Shown here piece after piece: positions 9,343 to 15,615 of a stretch of 64,000 bases of DNA. Every line of letters starts with the position of its first letter. Position 1 is the stretch's first letter. The stretch is from Paenibacillus durus (lineage in GTDB: Bacteria; Bacillota; Bacilli; Paenibacillales; Paenibacillaceae): contig NZ_CP009288.1 of assembly GCF_000756615.1 (NCBI RefSeq), forward strand, positions 4,340,001 to 4,404,000. The letters run 5' to 3'. The notes beneath the pieces are model-generated. The model ran no database searches. It saw nothing but the letters and a program-made list of their open reading frames with translations, and was not told the origin of the DNA. The position numbers were made by a program, and so were the translations under genes.

Positions 9343-9855
9343 TCAATGCTGTTCATTCCTTTCCTCTACCTCGCTTGTTTCCTTCACTTCAATCACTTCG
9401 GTTGGGCCGCCCCTCATATCCATGATGGAATCGAGTATGATGAGCGCTACGCCGACGACAATACAGGAATCCGCCACGTTAAAGATCGGAAACGTATAGC
9501 TGCCGAAATTAAACCGCAGAAAATCGACAACTTCGCCTGTAATCGCCCGGTCGAGAAAGTTGCCGACTGCGCCGCCAAGCACGAGTGACAGCGCCAAGGG
9601 CAGCAATCGCCGCGTCCTTTTTACTTTGTTCAAATACCAGACGATTCCAATCAGGACGACAACCGTCACCAGTATGAGAAACCAGCGCTGGTCCTGCAGA
9701 ATGCTGAAAGCGGCGCCGCGGTTTCGATGCGATGTGATAACAAAAAAGTTCCCGATTACCGGAATTTGTTCGTCGATTTCAAGGCGCGTGGAGATCAGAT
9801 ATTTCGTTCCCTGGTCAAGCAAAAATACGATTAGCGCGATCAGATAGTACACCAC
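9343..9855 (-). CDS. lspA: Lipoprotein signal peptidase (signal peptidase II)
   Basis: Membrane aspartyl protease that cuts prolipoproteins before the lipidated Cys; likely clients in this window are OppA and the YlaJ-like lipoprotein. 170 aa with four predicted membrane segments. Catalytic Asp residues lie in GNFLDRAITGEVVDF (about residue 110) and FNVADSCIVVG (about residue 128). The C-terminus is acidic. Start is GTG (9855 or the next codon); GGAG lies about 12 bases upstream. The RluD-type gene follows closely. Confidence 0.95.
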   Translation of the reverse strand: MVYYLIALIVFLLDQGTKYLISTRLEIDEQIPVIGNFFVITSHRNRGAAFSILQDQRWFLILVTVVVLIGIVWYLNKVKRTRRLLPLALSLVLGGAVGNFLDRAITGEVVDFLRFNFGSYTFPIFNVADSCIVVGVALIILDSIMDMRGGPTEVIEVKETSEVEERNEQH

Positions 9856-9925
9856 TTCAGCTTGTCACTCCGTTCTTATTTTTCCCACCCGAAAGCGGTC
9901 CAAAACGTGTATAAAAGACTTGTAT

Positions 9926-9931
9926 ATTGTA
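9926..9931 (-). promoter_or_regulatory. Candidate lspA promoter -10
   Basis: On the minus strand an extended -10 (TGCTACAAT) lies about 70 bp before lspA; no good -35 hexamer is seen. It is the best candidate in the 210-bp gap between the divergent lspA and ylyA-like genes. Confidence 0.3.
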
Positions 9932-10067
9932 GCACAGGCGTTAAGAACCCGTCCATTGGAGCGCACCCCGAGCCTTGCTTATCAAAAGCACAATTTTCCA
10001 GCGGTAAAAAACCGGCCAATCGGCCAACCTAACAAGGAAAACGGCATATGGAAAGGAGCCGAGGCTA

Positions 10068-10793
10068 ATGAATCACCTGTCTTCGGAACAGCTTGCCCAC
10101 CTGCGCGGCCTTCTTATCCGCCAGCGGGACGATATCCGGCACAGGCTTAAGGAGAATGAAGATCACGGTCTTGAAGATTCCATGCGGGATATGTCGGGCG
10201 AATTGACCGAAATCGACAACCATCCCGGCGATGTCGCAACCGACCTGTATCATCGTTCTATGGATATATCGCTTCAAGAGCTTGAAGAACTGGAACTTAA
10301 GGATATAGACGATGCGCTTGAGGCGATGGACAAAGGCACATACGGCATTTGCGCAGCGAGCGGACAGCCGATTCCGTATGAGCGCCTGGCCGCCCTTCCT
10401 GCTACGCGCTATTCCAAGGAATACAGCCCCCGCCAGGAAAAGCCGCATACACGCCCGGTTGAAGAGGAATTTCTTACTCCTCCATTCGGGCGGAGCAGTC
10501 TCGACGAGCATGAGTATAACGGATTTGACGGCGAGGACGCCTGGCAGATCGTCGAGAGCTTCGGCACCTCCAACACGCCGGCTATGGCGGAGGGAAATAA
10601 TATCGATTCTTACAATGATATGGAAATCGAAGCCGATGACCCGGATGGCTTCGTCGAGCCCTGGGAAAATTTCATCGCCACGGACATAACGGGCAATCAT
10701 GTTACCGTCGTGAAGGGACATCAGTACCAGAGTTACATGGACAGCGGAGAAGGCGATTACCTGCTTGATCCTTACGCTAACGAGAAGGAGTAG
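10068..10793 (+). CDS. TraR/DksA-type zinc-finger family protein (YlyA/YteA-like)
   Basis: 241 aa. An acidic helical N-terminal part (residues 1-90, with a DHG..DSMRDMSGELTEIDNHPGD stretch) leads to a DksA/TraR C4-type finger remnant, YGICAASGQPIPYERLAALP, near residue 103. Only one of the four zinc Cys is present, as is common in YteA-type sporulation proteins. The acidic C-terminal half continues to residue 241. B. subtilis ylyA, which binds RNA polymerase in the forespore, holds this place next to lspA; the length resembles YteA. A role in sporulation or germination transcription is inferred. AAAGGAG lies 11 bases upstream of the ATG. Unlike its neighbours it is on the plus strand. Confidence 0.85.
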   Translation: MNHLSSEQLAHLRGLLIRQRDDIRHRLKENEDHGLEDSMRDMSGELTEIDNHPGDVATDLYHRSMDISLQELEELELKDIDDALEAMDKGTYGICAASGQPIPYERLAALPATRYSKEYSPRQEKPHTRPVEEEFLTPPFGRSSLDEHEYNGFDGEDAWQIVESFGTSNTPAMAEGNNIDSYNDMEIEADDPDGFVEPWENFIATDITGNHVTVVKGHQYQSYMDSGEGDYLLDPYANEKE

Positions 10794-10815
10794 CCGCAAG
10801 GGCTGCTTCTTTTCT
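10792..10815 (+). terminator. Possible weak terminator after the YlyA-like gene
   Basis: A short hairpin (AGCC / GGCT around a 5-nt loop) overlapping the stop is followed by a T-rich stretch. The stem is short, so this is tentative. Confidence 0.35.
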
Positions 10816-10883
10816 TTGCAATGAGTCTTTATGCTCAATAATCAATCATTTCGTCAAATTTCGAGCCTGTTTATATAAATATA

Positions 10884-10911
10884 TTGACAAAACAAGGGCT
10901 AGGAATATATT
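10884..10911 (+). promoter_or_regulatory. Promoter of the riboswitch-controlled operon
   Basis: -35 TTGACA (10884-10889), 16-bp spacer, -10 TATATT (10906-10911), in an AT-rich stretch. Predicted transcription start near 10918, shortly before the riboswitch aptamer. Confidence 0.75.
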
Positions 10912-10940
10912 GTAAGGGAAAATTGTTCTTTTTTATTAAC

Positions 10941-11050
10941 CTTAATATGGGCAAAATTCTCCGAAAGGGAATGACGCAAAGCCATGGATCTACAGTCTCA
11001 GTTCTTCCCTTGAGACCATGACAGCCAGGTTGCTGAAGAACCGGGACGAC
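10941..11050 (+). ncRNA. Cyclic-di-GMP-I (GEMM) riboswitch aptamer
   Basis: The hallmarks of the GEMM-I fold are present in order: GGGCAAA (10949-10955), a short stem capped by a GAAA tetraloop (ATTCTCC-GAAA-GGGAAT, 10955-10971), then GACGCAAAGCC (10973-10983), a variable hairpin with GTCTCA/TGAGAC arms (10995-11015), and ATGACAGCCAGGTTGCTGAAGA (split: ATGACAGCCAG, GTTGCTGAAGA) with its tetraloop-receptor-like region. The base equivalent to G20 of the Vibrio Vc2 aptamer is G (10951), which favours c-di-GMP over cGAMP. It lies 3' of a strong promoter and 5' of a terminator hairpin and a four-gene operon. Confidence 0.88.
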
Positions 11051-11086
11051 TGCATATCAAGCGTCCTAAATGGTGATTTGTCAACC

Positions 11087-11125
11087 GACCTGTACTCTGT
11101 TTTGAGTACAGGTCTTCTGTCATTT
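11087..11125 (+). terminator. Terminator hairpin of the riboswitch expression platform
   Basis: Perfect 11-bp stem (11087-11097 with 11104-11114), loop TGTTTT, then TTCTGTCATTTGTT. It lies about 40 nt after the aptamer and 77 nt before the first gene, so it is probably the element switched by ligand binding. Whether c-di-GMP turns the operon on or off cannot be decided by eye. Confidence 0.75.
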
Positions 11126-11201
11126 GTTATTCTGATCTACCGGTTTTACTTCGAAGGATCGATAACATGACAAACAATATTTAATTTGTGAGGTGGATCT
11201 T

Positions 11202-12836
11202 TTGAAGACAGTCGCAGATTATATGGCGGAAGCACTACGCAATCTCGGAGTAACGCATTCTTTTGGCATTATCGGTAAATCTATTTGTCCCATAGTTCTT
11301 AAGATGGTGGATTATGGTATTGAGTTTATTCCCGGGAGACATGAATCCAGCTCTGGATTCGAAGCTTCCGGCTATGCCTTAAAGACCGGAAATCTAGGCG
11401 TCGCTTTCGGTACTTCCGGTCCGGGGGGGACGAACCTCCTCACAGCGGCGGCACATGCCAAAGCCAATAACCTCCCTGTGCTGTTTATTACGGGGCATCA
11501 ATCCATTCAGGAGCTCGGAATTCCCCAATGCCAGGATTCCTCTTCGTATCTAGCAGATTTGGCGGACATGTTCAGACCCGCTACGCTCTTCAGCAAACTA
11601 ATCGAACGCGGCGACCATTTCAGCACGATTTTTAACCATGCCATTTCCATTGCGCTGAGCGGCAAGCGCGGACCTGTTCATCTGTGCATTCCGTTTGATG
11701 TCCAGACAGAACCGCTTAAAGAATGCCGAATTGTTATCCCCGAACGCGAAACCCTTGTCAGTTACGCTAATTTTGACCGGGTTACGGATGCCATTAATCA
11801 TTCCAGCAGACCTCTGATCATAGCCGGCAAAGGCGTCAACCGCTCCGGCACGCATACGGAATTGGTCCAATTGGCAGAGACTTTTAATATTCCTGTCGTT
11901 ACTACTCCCGGCGGCAAAGGCGCTATTGCCTGGGATCATCCGCTGTACCATGGTCCGGTCGGTGTTGGCGGATGCAAGCATGGCGACGATTTATTGAACC
12001 GCAGTGATTTGTTTATCGTGCTTGGGTCGCGGCTTAGTGACATGACCATTTGTAACCTTAAGGCGGATAATCATCCAAAGACCTTAATTCAGTTTGATGT
12101 AGACCCTACCTTTGTGGGAAAAATACTAACCTCCCAGACGATTGCTGTCGGCGGAGATTTGCGCGATAACTTGTCGCTGTATCTCAAGAATGTTGATACT
12201 GCCGCTATTAAAAAACGTGAAACGGAGACGGCCGTTCATTATGCGGAAGAACTGCCCGATCTGCCCAAGCTTTCGCTGGCGTCGGTAATGAACACGATGA
12301 GCGATCTGATCCCTTATAACAATACCGTATTTGTTGATGACGGCAGCCATGGCTTCAATGCCGTGAAGTGGTACAACGTGAAGAAGCCGGGCAGTTTTGT
12401 CTTCGACGCCTACTTTGCCTGCATGGGCAACGCAATCGGCATGGCAATCGGAGCAAAGGTTGCTTCCCCTGAGGAAACGATATTTTGCATTACCGGCGAC
12501 GGCTGCTTCATGATGCTCGGCACAGAAATTAATACTGCCGTTTGCAAGAATATCCCGGTCATTTTTATCGTTGTGAATAATATGCAGCTGGATATGGCGT
12601 TAAAAGGAATGGAAAAAACTACAGGCAGAATCGACGGAACTCTATTTGAAGTTCCTATGGATGCCGTAAAATTTGCCGAATCGCTGGGAGCTGCCGGCTA
12701 CAAATGCGAGACCAAAGAACAATTTGCTGCTGCTATCAGCGAAGCTGTGGCTTTAAACCGCGTTGCCGTCATCGAGCTATTGACTGACCGTGACGAAGTG
12801 CCTCCTACCGCACACCGCACACTAAATCTTAATTAA
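11202..12836 (+). CDS. Thiamine-diphosphate-dependent enzyme, acetolactate-synthase-like
   Basis: 544 aa. Three-domain ThDP enzyme: N-terminal Pyr domain with the cofactor-activating Glu at about residue 48 (GRHESSSGFEASGYA) and GTSGPGGTNLLT; a central domain (about 190-340); C-terminal PP domain with the ThDP motif GDG(432-434)-x24-NN(459-460). Family members form C-C bonds by decarboxylating 2-oxoacids (acetolactate, acyloins, sulfoacetaldehyde cleavage and others); the substrate here is unknown. It is distant from housekeeping IlvB and has no IlvN regulatory partner beside it. The TTG at 11202 follows AGGTGG by five bases; a GTG at 11193 lies inside that site. First gene behind the c-di-GMP riboswitch; makes an acyloin-type product plausible when combined with the KAS-III-like enzyme downstream. 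Confidence 0.85.
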   Translation: MKTVADYMAEALRNLGVTHSFGIIGKSICPIVLKMVDYGIEFIPGRHESSSGFEASGYALKTGNLGVAFGTSGPGGTNLLTAAAHAKANNLPVLFITGHQSIQELGIPQCQDSSSYLADLADMFRPATLFSKLIERGDHFSTIFNHAISIALSGKRGPVHLCIPFDVQTEPLKECRIVIPERETLVSYANFDRVTDAINHSSRPLIIAGKGVNRSGTHTELVQLAETFNIPVVTTPGGKGAIAWDHPLYHGPVGVGGCKHGDDLLNRSDLFIVLGSRLSDMTICNLKADNHPKTLIQFDVDPTFVGKILTSQTIAVGGDLRDNLSLYLKNVDTAAIKKRETETAVHYAEELPDLPKLSLASVMNTMSDLIPYNNTVFVDDGSHGFNAVKWYNVKKPGSFVFDAYFACMGNAIGMAIGAKVASPEETIFCITGDGCFMMLGTEINTAVCKNIPVIFIVVNNMQLDMALKGMEKTTGRIDGTLFEVPMDAVKFAESLGAAGYKCETKEQFAAAISEAVALNRVAVIELLTDRDEVPPTAHRTLNLN

Positions 12837-12911
12837 TAGTTTCACAGACAACACAAGCATATGCTTCCGAAGCAAGCTTTGACGAAAAGTAACCCGGGAA
12901 GCATAAGCCAG

Positions 12912-12927
12912 CAAAACTTTTAGGAGG
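12912..12927 (+). repeat. Duplicated ribosome-binding module, copy 1
   Basis: The 16-bp string CAAAACTTTTAGGAGG occurs here, just before the small CMD-family gene, and again at 13915-13930 before the KAS-III-like gene. It includes a perfect AGGAGG. The identity suggests that the two genes' translation-initiation regions arose by duplication. Confidence 0.8.
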
Positions 12928-12934
12928 CATCTCA

Positions 12935-13303
12935 ATGAAAGACAACGTAAACAGCGGTTTCAAGCATTTCTCTAATCTTTCCGGCGACTATGGGGCCAAG
13001 GCGATGGCTCCGATCAAAGAGCATTTTCCCGAATTGGCTGAATTTATTATGGGCAACGCTTATGGCGACATTTTTCAGCGGACCACTATTGGTGCTGATT
13101 GGAAAGAGATTGCCGTTATTTCCTCTCTAATTACGATGGGCCAATTCGAGCAGCTTGGCGTTCATTATGTGATGGCGCTCCGTGTAGGCATGACCGTTGA
13201 TCAAATCAAGGGTATTTTACTGCATCTGGTGCCATGTGTTGGCGCTCCGAGAATTATTTCCGCTTTTAATGTACTTCTCTCGACACTGGAAGAAATCCAA
13301 TAA
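12935..13303 (+). CDS. Carboxymuconolactone decarboxylase (AhpD-like) family protein
   Basis: 122 aa, a small all-helical protein resembling gamma-carboxymuconolactone decarboxylases: WKEIAVISSLITMGQFEQLGVHYVMALRVGMTVDQI (split in text; residues about 50-86) corresponds to the conserved helical core, with the family His in GVHYVMAL. The CxxC of AhpD peroxidase-type members is absent, so a redox role is unlikely; a lyase, isomerase or structural role in the same pathway is possible. Start ATG at 12935 is preceded by AGGAGG eight bases upstream. Second gene of the riboswitch operon, 98 bp after the ThDP enzyme. Confidence 0.75.
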   Translation: MKDNVNSGFKHFSNLSGDYGAKAMAPIKEHFPELAEFIMGNAYGDIFQRTTIGADWKEIAVISSLITMGQFEQLGVHYVMALRVGMTVDQIKGILLHLVPCVGAPRIISAFNVLLSTLEEIQ

Positions 13304-13342
13304 CTACTTTTGCGACATAATAATACATGATTCGACTTTTTA

Positions 13343-13372
13343 TTGCATTTTTGAGAAATTCATGTATATAAT
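13343..13372 (+). promoter_or_regulatory. Possible internal promoter before the STAS-like gene
   Basis: TTGCAT (13343-13348), 18-bp spacer, TATAAT (13367-13372) in an AT-rich 174-bp gap. If used, the last two genes could be made independently of the riboswitch. Confidence 0.4.
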
Positions 13373-13477
13373 GAAGTAAAAATATCCCAAGACTAAGGCT
13401 ATATTGTCGAATATTGGCGTTAGCAGTTAGTTTTTAAGGATATGCTAAACTCATCAAATTCCGGGAGAGATGTACAC

Positions 13478-13819
13478 ATGGGAAAATTTATTTTGAAGAC
13501 AGACGCTACTAAAAAGGTAATTGATATTGAATTAGAAGGAACTTTTACAGAAGAAGACGGCCTTAAATCGATTCAAGCCTATAAAGAAAAGATCATTGGT
13601 ATTACTCCTGCAGACTATCAGCTGAAGATTGATTGCAGAAAGCTGAATGTAACCGCGCCTGAAGTTGTGCCGCTTCTTGAAGGCTGCTTCATCATGTTCA
13701 AGGGCGACGGATTTGAAAAAGTAAATCTTACTCTTGAGAATAATCCTGTCCTCAAAATGCAGCTCTCTCGTCTGGGACGCAAAGCAGGACTGGAAAACCT
13801 GGAAATTATTTCAGTCTAG
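13478..13819 (+). CDS. Small STAS-like protein of unknown function
   Basis: 113 aa. Pattern of alternating beta strands and helices (IDIELEGTFTEEDGLKSI, LKIDCRKLNV, VNLTLENNPVLKMQL) recalls STAS/SpoIIAA-like or polyketide-cyclase-adjacent small proteins, but no catalytic motif is visible and I do not recognise the family with certainty. The ATG at 13478 follows GGGAGAGA by seven bases; the frame is open 12 codons further upstream from 13442 without a ribosome site. It lies between the CMD-family and KAS-III-like genes, so it probably serves the same pathway as a carrier, regulator or partner. Confidence 0.7.
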   Translation: MGKFILKTDATKKVIDIELEGTFTEEDGLKSIQAYKEKIIGITPADYQLKIDCRKLNVTAPEVVPLLEGCFIMFKGDGFEKVNLTLENNPVLKMQLSRLGRKAGLENLEIISV

Positions 13820-13827
13820 TTATATCA

Positions 13828-13851
13828 ATGGAGTGAATGCTCACACAACTT
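13828..13851 (+). repeat. 24-bp direct repeat, copy 1 (with copy 2 at 13899-13922)
   Basis: ATGGAGTGAATGCTCACACAACTT (split: ATGGAGTGAATG, CTCACACAACTT) matches 21 of 24 bases at 13899-13922, 71 bp further on. Both copies contain a GTGA-N4-TCAC palindrome. They flank the start region of the KAS-III-like gene and could be a protein-binding site or the trace of a duplicated leader. Confidence 0.75.
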
Positions 13852-13898
13852 AGTGCTTAGCGGATGCATTCGATGCGAGTTTTGTTCGAAGCTGGACG

Positions 13899-13930
13899 AT
13901 GGAGTGATCGCTCACAAAACTTTTAGGAGG
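13899..13930 (+). repeat. 24-bp direct repeat copy 2 fused to ribosome-binding module copy 2
   Basis: Second copy of the GTGA-N4-TCAC element (13899-13922), running into CAAAACTTTTAGGAGG (13915-13930), which supplies the ribosome site of the KAS-III-like gene. Confidence 0.75.
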
Positions 13931-13936
13931 ATACAT

Positions 13937-14929
13937 ATGGCTGGGATTCGTATTAAGGACATTGATATCTATCATCCAAGCAAAAAGATTGGCAACGACT
14001 TTTTCATAAAGCATTTTGACGAAAAGGGGATTGATATCCGTGGACTTCTGGCCGCTCTGGGCCGTGAAAACCGCTACAGCATCGATAATACGGAAGAGAA
14101 TTCCCTGACGATGGCCTTCGAAGCGGCGAGCAATGTTCTGGAGAAGACCGGTCTTACTGGTGCCGATATCGACCTTATCGCTTATGCGAGCCAAACTCCT
14201 GAGTATATCTTTCCTACGAACTCATTGATGATCCACCGGCTAATCAACGGGGCATCCCATACGATCTGCATTGACAGCAATGCGAACTGCGCGGGAATGA
14301 CAGCTTCGGTTGAACAGGTTAGCCGGCAAATGATGGCCAATCCAAGAATCCGCCGCGCTCTGGTCATCGGCTCCGACCATGTTGCACCGCATGCCGACAA
14401 GAATGATCCCGTGTATTATGCCAACTTCGGTGATGCCGCAGCCGCAGTCATTTTGGAGCGTGATGAGAATTCCGTAGGTTTCATAGATTCCATCTACCAG
14501 ACAGACACTTGTGTCTACGGCAACTCGATGTTTCCAGCGGAAGGCTTAGCCAACGTGGGCCGTACCGGCGTGGGTGCCGGAGAGTTCAATGTTAAATTCA
14601 TTCCTTTTGACGATTCAATCTGCGTTGACGCCGCCTCTGAGTCTATCAACACCTTGCTTGGTGAAAATGAGATCGCCCCTGAATCGATTAAAGTGGCTTG
14701 CTTCTCTCAACTGTCACTTCCCAACATTCGCGCGGTTTCCGAGAAAACTGGGATCGGCAGCGACGCAGCCGTCTACATCGGCGATGAATTTGGTTATACC
14801 TCGACGAGCAGCCCTTTCATCGCTCTGCACAGAGCTGTATCCACGGGAAAAATCGAACGCGGGGACAAGCTTCTGTTCTGGACGGTTGGCGCCGGCTGGC
14901 AAAATGTAGCTTTTGTAATGGAGTATTAA
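13937..14929 (+). CDS. Divergent ketoacyl-ACP synthase III (FabH/thiolase-fold) enzyme
   Basis: 330 aa, full KAS III length. The acyl-accepting Cys is at residue 118 in SNANCAGMTASV, and the family GSD and NFGDAAAAVILE motifs are present near residues 145 and 165. The usual catalytic His (HQAN) is replaced: the region reads SQLSLPNIRAV with Ser at the His position (about 260), and the usual Asn (GNTSAAS) is Tyr in GYTSTSS (about 287). Loss of His/Asn argues against decarboxylative condensation and for acyl transfer or another condensation, as seen for KAS-III-type acyltransferases of secondary metabolism. ATG at 13937 follows AGGAGG by six bases. Last gene of the riboswitch operon, closed by a terminator. 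Confidence 0.87.
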   Translation: MAGIRIKDIDIYHPSKKIGNDFFIKHFDEKGIDIRGLLAALGRENRYSIDNTEENSLTMAFEAASNVLEKTGLTGADIDLIAYASQTPEYIFPTNSLMIHRLINGASHTICIDSNANCAGMTASVEQVSRQMMANPRIRRALVIGSDHVAPHADKNDPVYYANFGDAAAAVILERDENSVGFIDSIYQTDTCVYGNSMFPAEGLANVGRTGVGAGEFNVKFIPFDDSICVDAASESINTLLGENEIAPESIKVACFSQLSLPNIRAVSEKTGIGSDAAVYIGDEFGYTSTSSPFIALHRAVSTGKIERGDKLLFWTVGAGWQNVAFVMEY

Positions 14930-14962
14930 GAGGCGCGAAGCTTATACAGTCTTATATTTCAA

Positions 14963-15007
14963 GAAAAACGGCTCACACGCAGATGTTCTGCATGCGGGCC
15001 GTTTTTT
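14963..15007. terminator. Bidirectional terminator between convergent genes
   Basis: AAAACGGC / GCCGTTTT arms with an inner GCAGA/TCTGC stem, flanked by A-runs on the left and T-runs on the right. It separates the plus-strand riboswitch operon from the minus-strand DUF5665 gene and can stop transcription from both sides. Confidence 0.85.
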
Positions 15008-15015
15008 GCCTTGAA

Positions 15016-15411
15016 CTAATACGTATTGAGTTCGAGCTGATGTTGGACGATGCGGACGATATCGGCGATGTAATCCCCGATAATCGGCAGATTAAGAGCC
15101 CCCAGCACCTGAAGCACGTAAATAATGGTTGCCGCAAAAAAAGTAAACCCAATGGCGATCCCGACGCCACGCGCGGTACCCGACAGCACGTTCAGCCATA
15201 TTAGCCGCCAAGGAGAATGCAGCAGCTCCAAATACTCCGAAATCCGCGACTTTTCCATTCTTTGCGCCCATTCAGTAGCCACCCGGTAAACGGCGTCAAT
15301 CTTATCCTGGTCAGGAGGTTCTGACGGCCCTTCCCTGCCATGCGACAGTGGTTTCCAATGCATCGGATCGTAGCGATGGTCCGCTCCTCCGTCTTTATTC
15401 TCCTTCATCAT
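15016..15411 (-). CDS. DUF5665-type small membrane protein
   Basis: 131 aa of unknown function. A hydrophilic N-terminal half (residues 1-75, with YRVATEWAQRMEKSRISEYLELLHSPWRL, split by helix breaks) precedes one or two membrane segments (about 85-120, GVGIAIGFTFFAATIIYVL then VLGALNLPIIGDYIADIV). The organisation matches DUF5665 proteins of spore formers. The frame continues 24 codons upstream, but GGAGGGGG sits before the ATG at 15411, which I chose. It lies 104 bp past ileS on the same strand. Confidence 0.75.
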   Translation of the reverse strand: MMKENKDGGADHRYDPMHWKPLSHGREGPSEPPDQDKIDAVYRVATEWAQRMEKSRISEYLELLHSPWRLIWLNVLSGTARGVGIAIGFTFFAATIIYVLQVLGALNLPIIGDYIADIVRIVQHQLELNTY

Positions 15412-15503
15412 GCGCCCCCTCCGTTTGGCTCTGAAACGTAAACGAGCCCGGCGAATAGAAACGGTCAGTCTCTTCATTCGCACGGGACTCGCCTATTAGC
15501 GCT

Positions 15504-15527
15504 GAAATATTCAAAGAGGAATATTTC
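15504..15527 (-). other. AT-rich hairpin after ileS
   Basis: GAAATATTC and GAATATTTC (9-bp stem, 6-nt loop) about 90 bp past the ileS stop. There is no U-run, so a terminator role is uncertain. Confidence 0.4.
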
Positions 15528-15615
15528 TCGCATTAACGCCAGCGGTCATACTTCTGACGCTAGTATATGCATTTCACGGATGGGACATACGCCTATTCTG
15601 CCGACGAACGGCAGC

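Noticed and set aside
10065..10838. 257-codon minus-strand frame opposite the YlyA-like gene
   Set aside because: Sequence is a complement shadow of a recognised protein that has a good ribosome site on the plus strand.
10941..11050. Reading the aptamer as a cGAMP (GEMM-Ib) riboswitch
   Set aside because: The key position has G rather than the A that marks cGAMP selectivity, so c-di-GMP is favoured, though not proven.
13937..14929. Assignment as housekeeping FabH
   Set aside because: Missing catalytic His and Asn and lack of fatty-acid genes nearby argue against it.
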